From Bdellovibrionales bacterium (GTDB lineage: Bacteria > Bdellovibrionota > Bacteriovoracia > Bacteriovoracales > Bacteriovoracaceae), in the NCBI GenBank assembly GCA_030633015.1, contig DAOVTR010000119.1, forward strand, positions 1 to 5,859: DNA of 5,859 nt, read 5' to 3'. Both the position numbers and the translations under genes were made by a program. The notes under the pieces are model-generated. The model made no database searches, had not been told where the DNA came from, and was given only the letters and a program-made list of their open reading frames with translations. This document shows positions 1 through 5,859 of the stretch, one piece after another (positions within the stretch are counted from its first letter, which is position 1; the number at the start of each line of letters is the position of its first letter).

Positions 1-231
1 GGCCATATTTCAGGGCAATATGGGCCCATGTACGGTTTTTCTATTGGCAAACTCAGAATGCAAATAGGTATTGGCTACGACATTAATTTTCTATTCCTTG
101 GGAAATCGCCGTTTGATGATATGGGGGGCATAGCAGACTATCCAGCAAATGATAGTGGTATTGCAGAGGCCGGAACTTTTCCTATGTTTCTTTATCATGG
201 ACCTATTATAAGAGGATATGGCACTTTTTAA
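1..231 (+). CDS. C-terminal end of an unrecognised, probably exported or envelope protein (5' partial)
   Basis: An open frame enters from the left edge and ends at TAA (229-231), giving 76 visible residues. I do not recognise the family. What can be seen is a glycine- and aromatic-rich tail with alternating hydrophobic stretches (around RMQIGIGYDINFLFLG) and a final Tyr-Gly-Thr-Phe. A C-terminal phenylalanine and short beta-like segments are common in outer-membrane beta-barrel proteins, but the visible part is too short to claim that. The ATG at position 28 is probably internal, because the frame is open without interruption from base 1. The frame ends 130 bp before the next gene and I see no convincing rho-independent terminator after it. 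Sure that it is coding (codon use and open frame are reasonable), unsure of function. Confidence 0.5.
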   Translation, partial: GHISGQYGPMYGFSIGKLRMQIGIGYDINFLFLGKSPFDDMGGIADYPANDSGIAEAGTFPMFLYHGPIIRGYGTF

Positions 232-237
232 GATAGT

Positions 238-288
238 AGATTTTAATTTTTTATAGACTCTTGTAAAGAAATGTTCGACTTAAAATCT
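238..288. repeat. 9-bp inverted repeat downstream of the first gene
   Basis: AGATTTTAA (238-246) and TTAAAATCT (280-288) are perfect reverse complements separated by 33 bp. The right arm is followed by TTCATC rather than a T run, so this does not look like a standard intrinsic terminator. In DNA this AT-rich it may be chance. The 232-361 gap holds nothing else that I can support apart from the ribosome binding site of the next gene. Confidence 0.2.
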
Positions 289-348
289 TTCATCAGATAA
301 CAAAATATGTTAATATTTTAGACAAGTTTAAAACCTTTAATTCAAAAT

Positions 349-354
349 AGGGGT
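349..354 (+). promoter_or_regulatory. Ribosome binding site of the LamG lipoprotein, positioned for an ATA or ATT start
   Basis: AGGGGT at 349-354 is the only purine-rich Shine-Dalgarno-like element upstream of the lipoprotein frame. It lies 5 nt before an in-frame ATA (359-361) and 8 nt before an in-frame ATT (362-364). No ATG, GTG or TTG exists in this frame between the upstream stop (TAA, 338-340) and the GTG at 599, so this site is what decides the start call. Confidence 0.5.
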
Positions 355-361
355 AACTATA

Positions 362-1255
362 ATTTATATAACTATTAAAAACTCTCTCTCTCATATTTTA
401 CTTATTATTATTTTTATAATAACTGCTTGCGGGAGAACTGAAGTTTATTGTGTAGGAGAAGGTTGTACTACGAGCATAACTCCAACTAAAACAGAATTTA
501 GCCCTACTGATATTAGTCAATTATCGCTTTGGCTAGATGCTAACGATGATTCAACCTTATCAAAGACTAACTGCTCAATTCCCTTTGAGCAATCAATTGT
601 GGATCTTGATACTGTTGCATGCTGGTACGATAAATCAGGAAATTTAAATCATGCTACCGCAAACGGTAATCCAACCTATACCAGCAGCAGTTTAAATATA
701 AAAAATGGTATCTCTTTTACTGCAGATAATTATGAAATCAATGATTCAGATACACTGGATATGCAGTTAGAAAACTACACCATCTATCTTATTTATAATA
801 CTACCAGCAGTTCAAAAATGGGATTGGTAGCAAAGCGAGGAGCAGTAGCTGATTCCAATGGATATCATGGTTACCTTATATATCAAGAGTCAGGCACTGT
901 TAATTCAATGTATTGCACTTCTTATGATAACACTGAAGAAACTACCATCTCTTCAACCCTTACTTACGATGACGGGTCTGTGCATTTGATTAATTATGAA
1001 GCTGAAAGAGAACAAGACTTATCTCTTTCTATTGATTCTCTACTTGATGGAACTCCTGCTAGTATTGGATTAAGTAGCGAAACATATATAGAAAATGCAA
1101 GCAATCTTATTATTGGTGGCAGATCTACTTCTGCAGCATCTACTTTAAATGATTTTACTGGAAATATTGGGGAAGTTTTAATCTACAAAAAGAAACTCTC
1201 GGCTGAAGAAAAAACAAATATTACAACCTACTTAGCAGTTAAATGGGGTATTTGA
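362..1255 (+). CDS. Lipoprotein with a LamG/ConA-like lectin domain, non-standard start codon
   Basis: The frame is open from 341 to TGA at 1253-1255. I place the start at ATT 362 (ATA 359 is equally possible), giving about 297 residues. A later GTG at 599 would cut off the signal peptide and the start of the domain, so I reject it. Seen from ATT: a short polar N-terminus with a lysine, a hydrophobic core (ILLIIIFII), then the lipobox Ile-Thr-Ala-Cys with the lipidated Cys at residue 23. Gly at +2 gives no inner-membrane retention signal, so an outer-membrane lipoprotein is likely. The LamG_3-type fold runs from about residue 54 (SLWLDANDDSTL, then WYDKSGNLNHA) to the end (GNIGEVLIYKKKLSAEE, then LAVKWGI), which is the usual ending of this family. 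Cysteines at about 30, 35, 71, 87 and 185 could form disulfides. The ligand is unknown; the family typically binds glycans or mediates adhesion. The gene converges on radD with 2 bp between stops. Confidence 0.75.
   Translation: MYITIKNSLSHILLIIIFIITACGRTEVYCVGEGCTTSITPTKTEFSPTDISQLSLWLDANDDSTLSKTNCSIPFEQSIVDLDTVACWYDKSGNLNHATANGNPTYTSSSLNIKNGISFTADNYEINDSDTLDMQLENYTIYLIYNTTSSSKMGLVAKRGAVADSNGYHGYLIYQESGTVNSMYCTSYDNTEETTISSTLTYDDGSVHLINYEAEREQDLSLSIDSLLDGTPASIGLSSETYIENASNLIIGGRSTSAASTLNDFTGNIGEVLIYKKKLSAEEKTNITTYLAVKWGI
382..392 (+). repeat. Short CT dinucleotide tract inside the signal-peptide coding region
   Basis: Five CT units plus a C lie near the 5' end of the lipoprotein frame, coding for part of the n-region of the signal peptide (Ser-Leu-Ser). 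Tracts like this can slip during replication. Here neither of the other two upstream frames supplies a start codon that stays open to the tract, so a simple on/off switch is not supported. Confidence 0.35.
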
Positions 1256-1257
1256 TC

Positions 1258-2994
1258 CTATAATTCCTCAACAAATATTTTCTCCGTAATCTTCCAATAC
1301 TTTTCTTGTTTTCTAGCAATAATAAATTTTGGCATTCGAAGTAGCTTTTGATATTTAATGACTTGATCAACGAATGTTATATGATCACTCAGTTCTGGTT
1401 GTCTCAGATGGGATCGAAGAAAATTTATATTAAACTTTTTTAGACTTGTTTCATTATTAAGATAGTGAATTTCAGAAACATATTTTGAGTCATAATCAAA
1501 GTATTTAATATCTAAAAACTGATTGCCCAACTTATCCACTCTTTTTTCCATTTGAATTGAATCAGGAGTTAAGACGTGAGCATTTTTTGAAAGCTTTGCT
1601 TGCTTAAGTTTAGTATCAGCATCAATTAAAACTACACTGCAAGATTCACAGGCCCTTGCAGTAATATCATTTTCCGCACCACACTTATTACAAATTTTAA
1701 AACGAAAACGATATCCACATTTTATAATTTTAAGAGAATCCGGATTTTGACTAGCTCCACGACATTTTCTCCCGTAGTGCTCAATAACCTCACCATTATC
1801 AGTGGCCTTTCCCCAAAAATCATTATCAAATCCGCACTTGGGACAAGTAACAATTACTGGTATAGAATCTTTTGTAGGTTTTTTTTCAGATATTTCTGGC
1901 GAATATATATTATGTCCCATTCCAGTATAATCCAAAACAAAACAATCTTTTTTTCCAGGATTTAATCTCAGGCCACGTCCAATAATTTGTTGATAAAGAC
2001 TAACTGACTCCGTTGGACGTAAAATAGCAATCATATCCACATGAGGGGCATCAAATCCAGTAGTCAAAACAGAAACATTGACCAGATATTTAAATTTTTT
2101 ATCTTTAAATTCTTGAATAATTATATCTCTAATATAATCAACAGTATCTCCAATAATAAGTTTTGCCTCACCATCAGGAAGACTCTCAAGGATTTCATTT
2201 GCGTGTTTAACGGTACTGCTAAAAATCATCACTCCCTGACGGCCGTAGCATTTTGTGATGTCTATAATGTTTTTTACAATCAAAGGAGTCAGTCTTTTTT
2301 GCTGTTTTAAAAGATCATCAACTTGTGCAGTTGTATACATCTTTCCCTGCTCTGTAAGCTCCGAAAAGTCATAGCACGTGACTGGAATATTGATTTTAAC
2401 TGGTTTAGTTAGATAACCATTTTTAATCATATACTCTAAAGAAAGATCATAAACACATTGCTTAAAAAAACGACTATCTTCTGTTTTTAATATTCCAAGA
2501 TGGTTATATTCATAGATCCACCCCATGCCTAGCCTATAAGGAGTTGCAGTTAGTCCTAAGACTTTAATATTAGGGTTATTACTTTGAAGTTTTTTAATAA
2601 CAGTATTATATTGAGTTTCATCTTCTGCATTAACACGATGACATTCATCAATAATTAGTAAACTAAAATTATCAAAAAAAAGATCTCGGGCCCTGGCCAC
2701 TGACTGAATGCTTCCAAATACAACCTTGCCTGTGCTCTCTTTTTTATTAAGACCTGCAGAATAGATGCTGGCCTGCAGGTCATAACTTGTTAATTTTGCG
2801 TGGTTTTGCTCAACAAGTTCTTTGACATGCGCTAAGATCAAAACTCTACCTTTTGCAATGCGTGCAAGCTCAGCAATTACCAGGCTTTTTCCTGCCCCAG
2901 TTGGCAATACAATTAGGGCCGGACCACTGCTTTTTTGAAAATAGTTAATAGTATTGTTTACTGCTTCTTGCTGATAAGATCTCAAAATATACAT
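1258..2994 (-). CDS. radD: RadD/YejH-family DEAD/DEAH helicase (DNA repair ATPase)
   Basis: The 578-residue product matches E. coli RadD (586 aa) closely from memory along its whole length. Seen: the N-terminal LRSYQQEAV block, Walker A PTGAGKS (31-37), [13 protein letters not shown] (55-67), Walker B DECH (116-119), LTATP (148-152), motif V TTGFDAP (311-317) and motif [11 protein letters not shown] (335-343). A zinc-ribbon-like region follows with CPKC (384/387), Cys411, Cys426, CNKC (435/438) and CESC (449/452). The family is an SF2 ATPase that acts in the cytoplasm and is linked to double-strand break repair, RecA-mediated recombination and SSB in E. coli. I chose ATG 2994 because the protein then begins MYILRSYQQ, as E. 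coli RadD begins just before its LRPYQQ, and a promoter fits it. TTG 3036 would add 14 residues with no family counterpart. No Shine-Dalgarno is visible at either start. The gene is intact. Confidence 0.95.
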   Translation of the reverse strand: MYILRSYQQEAVNNTINYFQKSSGPALIVLPTGAGKSLVIAELARIAKGRVLILAHVKELVEQNHAKLTSYDLQASIYSAGLNKKESTGKVVFGSIQSVARARDLFFDNFSLLIIDECHRVNAEDETQYNTVIKKLQSNNPNIKVLGLTATPYRLGMGWIYEYNHLGILKTEDSRFFKQCVYDLSLEYMIKNGYLTKPVKINIPVTCYDFSELTEQGKMYTTAQVDDLLKQQKRLTPLIVKNIIDITKCYGRQGVMIFSSTVKHANEILESLPDGEAKLIIGDTVDYIRDIIIQEFKDKKFKYLVNVSVLTTGFDAPHVDMIAILRPTESVSLYQQIIGRGLRLNPGKKDCFVLDYTGMGHNIYSPEISEKKPTKDSIPVIVTCPKCGFDNDFWGKATDNGEVIEHYGRKCRGASQNPDSLKIIKCGYRFRFKICNKCGAENDITARACESCSVVLIDADTKLKQAKLSKNAHVLTPDSIQMEKRVDKLGNQFLDIKYFDYDSKYVSEIHYLNNETSLKKFNINFLRSHLRQPELSDHITFVDQVIKYQKLLRMPKFIIARKQEKYWKITEKIFVEEL

Positions 2995-3000
2995 GAGGAA

Positions 3001-3030
3001 ATCATACAATTTTAAGTTTAATTTTGTCAC
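3001..3030 (-). promoter_or_regulatory. radD promoter, placed for a leaderless transcript
   Basis: Read on the minus strand, GTGACA (3030-3025, five of six matches to TTGACA) and TATGAT (3006-3001, five of six to TATAAT) are 18 bp apart. Counting the last T of the -10 box as -7 puts +1 at 2994, exactly the A of the radD ATG. This agrees with the absence of any Shine-Dalgarno there (TTCCTC precedes the ATG). Confidence 0.5.
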
Positions 3031-3032
3031 GA

Positions 3033-3044
3033 CCAACTTGTTGG
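3033..3044. promoter_or_regulatory. Possible operator: palindrome just upstream of the radD -35 box
   Basis: CCAAC (3033-3037) and GTTGG (3040-3044) are perfect reverse complements around a central TT. The site ends 2 bp from the radD -35 box, where an activator or repressor could act. The loop is too short for an RNA hairpin. No regulator can be named, and a 10-bp symmetry can occur by chance. Confidence 0.25.
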
Positions 3045-3113
3045 AAAGTAATCACATAATTAACCATGAAGAAATTCATCATTTTGCGAATTTACTCTTT
3101 ACTTAGAATAAAT

Positions 3114-3143
3114 TTAACGGTACAAGTCATTTTTACATATAAT
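3114..3143 (+). promoter_or_regulatory. cspA promoter
   Basis: A perfect -10 box TATAAT lies at 3138-3143, with TTAACG (3114-3119, four of six matches) 18 bp upstream as a weaker -35. Transcription would start near 3150, giving a leader of about 30 nt that carries the GAGGA ribosome binding site. That is much shorter than the long cold-responsive leader of E. coli cspA, so if this promoter is used, thermosensing by a structured leader is unlikely. Confidence 0.5.
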
Positions 3144-3179
3144 ATGTAGAATTTATTTATTTTAAAATCGAGGAAAATT

Positions 3180-3374
3180 ATGAGTACAGGTACAGTAAAG
3201 TTTTTTAATGACGCAAAAGGTTTTGGATTTATTACTCCTGAAGATGGAGGAAAAGATCTTTTCGTTCATACAACGGCCATTGAGGGAGGAATCCTTAATG
3301 AAAATGATAAAGTAGAGTATGAAGTAGGAGAAGGTCAAAAAGGGCCTTGTGCTGTTCAAGTTAAAAAAATATAA
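3180..3374 (+). CDS. Cold-shock protein, CspA family
   Basis: The 64-residue protein is a complete single cold-shock domain, an OB-fold that binds single-stranded RNA and DNA and acts as an RNA chaperone in the cytoplasm. RNP1 is KGFGFI (13-18) and RNP2 is LFVH (27-30). The N-terminus reads GTVKFFND, so the tryptophan of E. coli CspA's VKWFN is phenylalanine here, a common variant. Length is normal to slightly short for the family (65-70 aa). ATG 3180 is certain: GAGGA at 3170-3174 sits 5 nt upstream and the domain begins immediately. The gene is a single unit with its own promoter and terminator, divergent from radD. Whether it is cold-induced or constitutive cannot be told; bacteria often have several paralogues, so I give no gene number. 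Confidence 0.95.
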   Translation: MSTGTVKFFNDAKGFGFITPEDGGKDLFVHTTAIEGGILNENDKVEYEVGEGQKGPCAVQVKKI

Positions 3375-3396
3375 TTAATTAAAGTTAATTTATATA

Positions 3397-3462
3397 TTCA
3401 AGGCCATAGTTGATTTAAGAGTTTTAATACAATTAATGATTCTATGGTCTGAATTTTTTTTT
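3397..3462 (+). terminator. Rho-independent terminator of cspA
   Basis: TTCA-A-GGCCATAG (3397-3409) pairs with CTATGGTC-TGAA (3442-3453) as a 12-bp stem with one G-U pair and one bulged A. Nine T residues follow (3454-3462). The loop is unusually long at 32 nt. It lies 23 bp after the cspA stop. Confidence 0.7.
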
Positions 3463-3501
3463 ATCTAGTTATTGTTTGTTCTTTATAAATCAGTTAATTT
3501 T

Positions 3502-4587
3502 TTATTCAGGAATTATTATCGTTATTGGACGATATAGCATGTTGTTATTCATAACTTCATCAGAATTTAAAGAGTTACATGCATATGTAATGACCATTGA
3601 ATTCTCAATATAATTATAGAATTGAATTTGCTCTTTTACAGCGTAACAAAATACATCTTTTGAATAAGATGAATGTCCAATAGTCATTTCTGGAATTAAA
3701 GCAATAACTTTTGCTGGCCCCCACGGCCCCTCAACTCTAGGAGCTGTTCGCTTAATAATTTTATTTGAAAACCAAACAGACTCAAGGGAAATAATGACCC
3801 GCTCTTTCAGATTTTCATGATAGCGAAGAGACTATTCTGTTGCTCCCCTATCAAGTATAATTTTAAAATCTTTAAATAAATTACCACGTTTTCATGTACC
3901 ATCTTTAGCAAGAAATTCAATTTTAGTGTCAATTAATTCTAATTCATTAAGAGCAATTCTCTGTAGTGCCATAGGTCTTTGACTAAACTGTAGGTAGTGA
4001 TTATCTTCATTATTACGAAGTATTGTTAGCATAAATGCATATCCATCTTTTTTAACAATACTCACTCCGGTGTGAGCGATCTTTGAATCAAATATATTTT
4101 TTAAATTAACTCTCCATTTTGCTGGAGCATCAAGAGGATTAGACACTATTGCCAAAGTTGTTCCTATAATCTCAAAACCCAATCCACCTTTTCCAAAATC
4201 ATCAAGAAATCCAACTTTATCAAAAACAATATATAACTTCCCATCACTTATAAAAAGATCCTTTGGCCAAAGTTTGTACTCTTTTTGACCTGCAGGAATA
4301 AAAAAATCAAAAGTATCCCAATAGTAATGAATACTAAATTTATTATTGTTACACTCAGAGATACCTATAGAATTAGGTACAAAATCAGACTCAAGACGGG
4401 ATAAATTTTTAGGAGCATTAACAAAGCTATCTCCAAAAATCCAAATTGTTCTGTTATCAGAAAGCGTAGCAGAATAGATTCCATCTCCATATTCAAACGA
4501 TGGCGTACATGTGTTTGACAATCCAACGTCCACAATAATTGTTAACAGAAAAAGTGAAAGAATTATTTTTTGTTTCATTGTTTTCAT
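3502..4587 (-). pseudogene. Exported DUF4185-like protein interrupted by two in-frame stop codons
   Basis: One minus-strand frame runs from ATG 4587 to TAA (3504-3502), 361 codons, broken by TGA at 3894-3892 (codon 232) and TAG at 3834-3832 (codon 252). There is no frameshift. The N-terminus is a signal peptide (MKTMKQ, then ILSLFLLTIIVDVGLS). Next come IWIFGDSF (48-55) and VPNSIGIS (70-77), then WPKDLFISDGKLYIVF. After the stops, GPWGPAKVIALIPE, VFCYAVKEQ, MVITYACNS and LYRPITIIIPE follow in the same frame. This order resembles DUF4185-type beta-propellers, some of which are glycoside hydrolases (endo-D-arabinanases), but the assignment is from memory and substrate is unknown. The stops sit where Trp (GTxK) and Gln (ATExSLRYH) would fit by one transition each. 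Neighbouring genes end in TAG and TGA, so stop reassignment is unlikely. ATG 4578 and ATG 4647 are alternative starts; none has a clear ribosome binding site. Confidence 0.7.
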
Positions 4588-4735
4588 CAAACCGGATAAT
4601 ATTATGACAGTAAGGATAAAGATTTCTTTTTGAAAAATATTTAGCATTAATAATTTTTGATTTTATTGCTAGTAAAATCTATAAATGTTTAATATCTTTT
4701 AATAATGAATTCAAATTAGAACTATAAACTGGCAA

Positions 4736-4757
4736 GAAAATAGTGAATACTATTTTC
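4736..4757. promoter_or_regulatory. Perfect 9-bp-stem palindrome in the divergent intergenic region
   Basis: GAAAATAGT (4736-4744) and ACTATTTTC (4749-4757) are exact reverse complements around GAAT. It is followed by GATCCCCCC, not by a T run, so it is not an intrinsic terminator for the + strand. Its place, about 100 bp before the radical SAM start and 150 bp before the exported protein's start, fits an operator for either gene or both. Confidence 0.35.
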
Positions 4758-4772
4758 GATCCCCCCTTTCTA

Positions 4773-4814
4773 TGATAATTTATAAACGGTTGTTTTTACT
4801 TTTGATAAATTATA
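4773..4814. repeat. Pair of 12-bp direct repeats upstream of the radical SAM gene
   Basis: TGATAATTTATA (4773-4784) and TGATAAATTATA (4803-4814) differ at one base and start exactly 30 bp apart, near three helical turns. The cores are also reverse complements of each other (ATAATTTAT and ATAAATTAT, 9 of 9). They could be paired sites for a dimeric regulator. The composition is very AT-rich, so chance is possible. Confidence 0.35.
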
Positions 4815-4834
4815 GTTTACTAATTATATATAAT
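4802..4834 (+). promoter_or_regulatory. Possible promoter of the radical SAM gene
   Basis: TATAAT at 4829-4834 (inside TATATAAT) is a perfect -10 box. TTGATA at 4802-4807 matches five of six bases of the -35 consensus, but the gap is 21 bp (19 bp if TATATA at 4827 is used), wider than ideal. A start near 4841 would give a 15-nt leader without a visible Shine-Dalgarno. The second direct repeat overlaps the -35 element. Confidence 0.3.
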
Positions 4835-4855
4835 TCTAAAAAACAATGAATTAAA

Positions 4856-5859
4856 ATGGACTCTGATAATAAAAATAAAATGGTATGCTCCGCTCCATGG
4901 AGTCAAATAAGTATTCTGCCAGACGGAAGGATCAGGTTATGTTGCCATGCAACTGTGGGTGGATTGTATAGAAAAAACAATAATGATTTTTTCTATATTC
5001 ATAAAGATTCTCTCGAAGATATTTTTTCTTCAAACTACATTGAAGAAATTCGAAAATCTATATTAAAAAACATCTACCCACATGCATGCAGTAACTGTGT
5101 AACAAATAATAAAATTACATCTTATTCTCCATCAATAACTTATTTCGAGGAAGTTTCAAGTCTACAATGTAAGATTAGAACTCTAGATATTAGCCTTGGA
5201 AATACTTGTAATTTACAGTGTATTATGTGCTCAAGCACATTCTCAACAGGACATAGTAAAAATCAAAGAAAAATAGCATGCACATTTCTCCCCGAATTTC
5301 TTGAACATAAAAACTTTATTTCTTTATGCAAAAACTTACATAATGTTTTAATACAAGGAGGAGAGCCTTTTTTATCAAAATCTCATCTCACACTTATAAA
5401 ACAACTTATCAAATTTGGAAATTCTAATCAAATAATTTTAAATTATATTACTAATGGAACAATAGCCCCACTAGATGAAATAATTAACCTCTGGAAGCAA
5501 TTTAGATCTGTAAAAATAATGATAAGTTTAGATGGAATAAATGAAACGGCTGAAATTATCCGTACACCTATGAGATGGAAATCCTTTATAAAGACGTTTA
5601 CTGTTTTCTATCAACTACATGAAAAAAAAATAATTTATCTTGATACACTATTAACTTATCAAATCTTCAATGCAATTTCATTTCAAGAAGTTTCTCAGTT
5701 TTTAATTCAGTATCCCAAATTAAATCGAATTCCAGAAATTAATATTTTAAATTATCCAAGACATTTATCTATCGACTGGTTGCCTAAAACAAAAAAAAAG
5801 ATTCTTCTAGATATTGTTAAAAAAATAATTATTAAAAAAAACAATTCTGAAGAGCTGAA
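4856..5859 (+). CDS. Radical SAM protein with N-terminal auxiliary-cluster cysteines, twitch/SPASM type (3' partial)
   Basis: The frame opens at ATG 4856 and runs to the window edge without a stop (334 full codons). The radical SAM signature is CNLQCIMC (Cys118, Cys122, Cys125), which binds the 4Fe-4S cluster that cleaves S-adenosylmethionine. GGEP at 168-171 is the SAM-binding motif, and SLDG lies further on. Before the core lie CSAPW (Cys11), PDGRIRLCC (Cys29, Cys30) and CSNC (Cys78, Cys81). This is the pattern of radical SAM proteins with an added twitch or SPASM-like iron-sulfur region ahead of the barrel. The substrate cannot be told; relatives modify peptides, sugars or other small molecules. 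TGA at 4847 closes the frame upstream, so the start is 4856 or ATG 4880; the latter leaves only two residues before Cys11. No Shine-Dalgarno is clear. Divergent from the exported-protein pseudogene. Confidence 0.85.
   Translation, partial: MDSDNKNKMVCSAPWSQISILPDGRIRLCCHATVGGLYRKNNNDFFYIHKDSLEDIFSSNYIEEIRKSILKNIYPHACSNCVTNNKITSYSPSITYFEEVSSLQCKIRTLDISLGNTCNLQCIMCSSTFSTGHSKNQRKIACTFLPEFLEHKNFISLCKNLHNVLIQGGEPFLSKSHLTLIKQLIKFGNSNQIILNYITNGTIAPLDEIINLWKQFRSVKIMISLDGINETAEIIRTPMRWKSFIKTFTVFYQLHEKKIIYLDTLLTYQIFNAISFQEVSQFLIQYPKLNRIPEINILNYPRHLSIDWLPKTKKKILLDIVKKIIIKKNNSEEL

Noticed and set aside
1..27. Imperfect inverted repeat (GGCCATATT and AATATGGGCC) at the left edge
   Set aside because: It lies within a coding frame, has a one-base mismatch in length and no supporting context.
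382..392. Phase-variable switch by slippage at the CT tract
   Set aside because: Both alternative upstream frames contain stops shortly before the tract and no open start codon, so slippage would not create an ON form. The tract is also short.
599..1255. GTG 599 as the start of the LamG protein
   Set aside because: It removes the lipobox signal peptide and the SLWLDANDDSTL start of the LamG domain, both of which read cleanly in the same frame upstream.
1747..2310. Plus-strand open frames inside radD
   Set aside because: They lie opposite the radD coding strand, where the RadD motifs account fully for the sequence; they resemble no family.
3045..3113. LexA/SOS-like box between radD and cspA
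   Set aside because: I looked for CTG-N10-CAG and TTAC-N3-GTAA type sites and found none. An ATGAA-GAAA-TTCAT symmetry at 3066-3079 is short and AT-rich.
3162..3359. Minus-strand open frame over cspA
   Set aside because: It is a shadow of the cold-shock gene, which has complete RNP motifs, a ribosome binding site and a promoter.
3502..3687. A separate 61-residue minus-strand gene
   Set aside because: It is the C-terminal end of the interrupted exported protein, in the same frame as the upstream part, with no ribosome binding site of its own.
3832..3894. Stop-codon reassignment or selenocysteine at the TGA and TAG
   Set aside because: The lipoprotein ends on TGA and radD on TAG, Trp codons elsewhere are TGG, and I see no SECIS-like hairpin directly after the TGA.
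1..5859. CRISPR arrays, tRNA or rRNA genes, insertion sequences
   Set aside because: I saw no regularly spaced repeats, no cloverleaf-like segment with a T-loop motif, and no transposase-like frame or paired terminal repeats.

Overview
The window is strongly AT-rich DNA from a Gram-negative bacterium. It carries an exported lipoprotein, a RadD helicase and a cold-shock protein. The mix (LamG-type surface lipoprotein, RadD, small CspA, DUF4185-like exported protein, radical SAM enzyme with extra cysteines) would suit a low-GC member of the Bdellovibrionota or Bacteriovoracales. That assignment is inference, because no rRNA or strictly lineage-specific marker is present.

Layout on the + strand. 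Positions 1-231 are the 3' end of an unrecognised gene, probably an envelope or exported protein. About 362-1255 encodes a lipoprotein with a LamG/ConA-like lectin fold. Its reading frame runs well upstream of the first GTG and includes a full lipoprotein signal peptide, but it has no ATG, GTG or TTG start. It converges, with only 2 bp between stops, on radD (minus strand, 2994-1258), a near full-length RadD/YejH-family SF2 helicase with zinc-binding cysteines. radD and cspA (3180-3374, +) diverge from a shared intergenic region. The radD promoter-like elements are placed so that transcription would start on the A of its ATG, which would make it leaderless. cspA has a perfect TATAAT, a clear Shine-Dalgarno and a rho-independent terminator.

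Positions 4587-3502 (minus) hold one continuous reading frame for an exported DUF4185-like protein, broken by two in-frame stops (TGA, then TAG) 60 bp apart. Sequence on both sides still reads as one protein, so this is best called a pseudogene. A 210-270 bp intergenic region with a 9-bp-stem palindrome and 12-bp direct repeats separates it from a divergent radical SAM gene (4856 to the window end, incomplete).

There is no operon or shared pathway evident: every gene has its own orientation or control region. I do not see a new multi-gene system. The most unusual points are the lipoprotein without a standard start, the twice-interrupted exported protein, and the probable leaderless radD.
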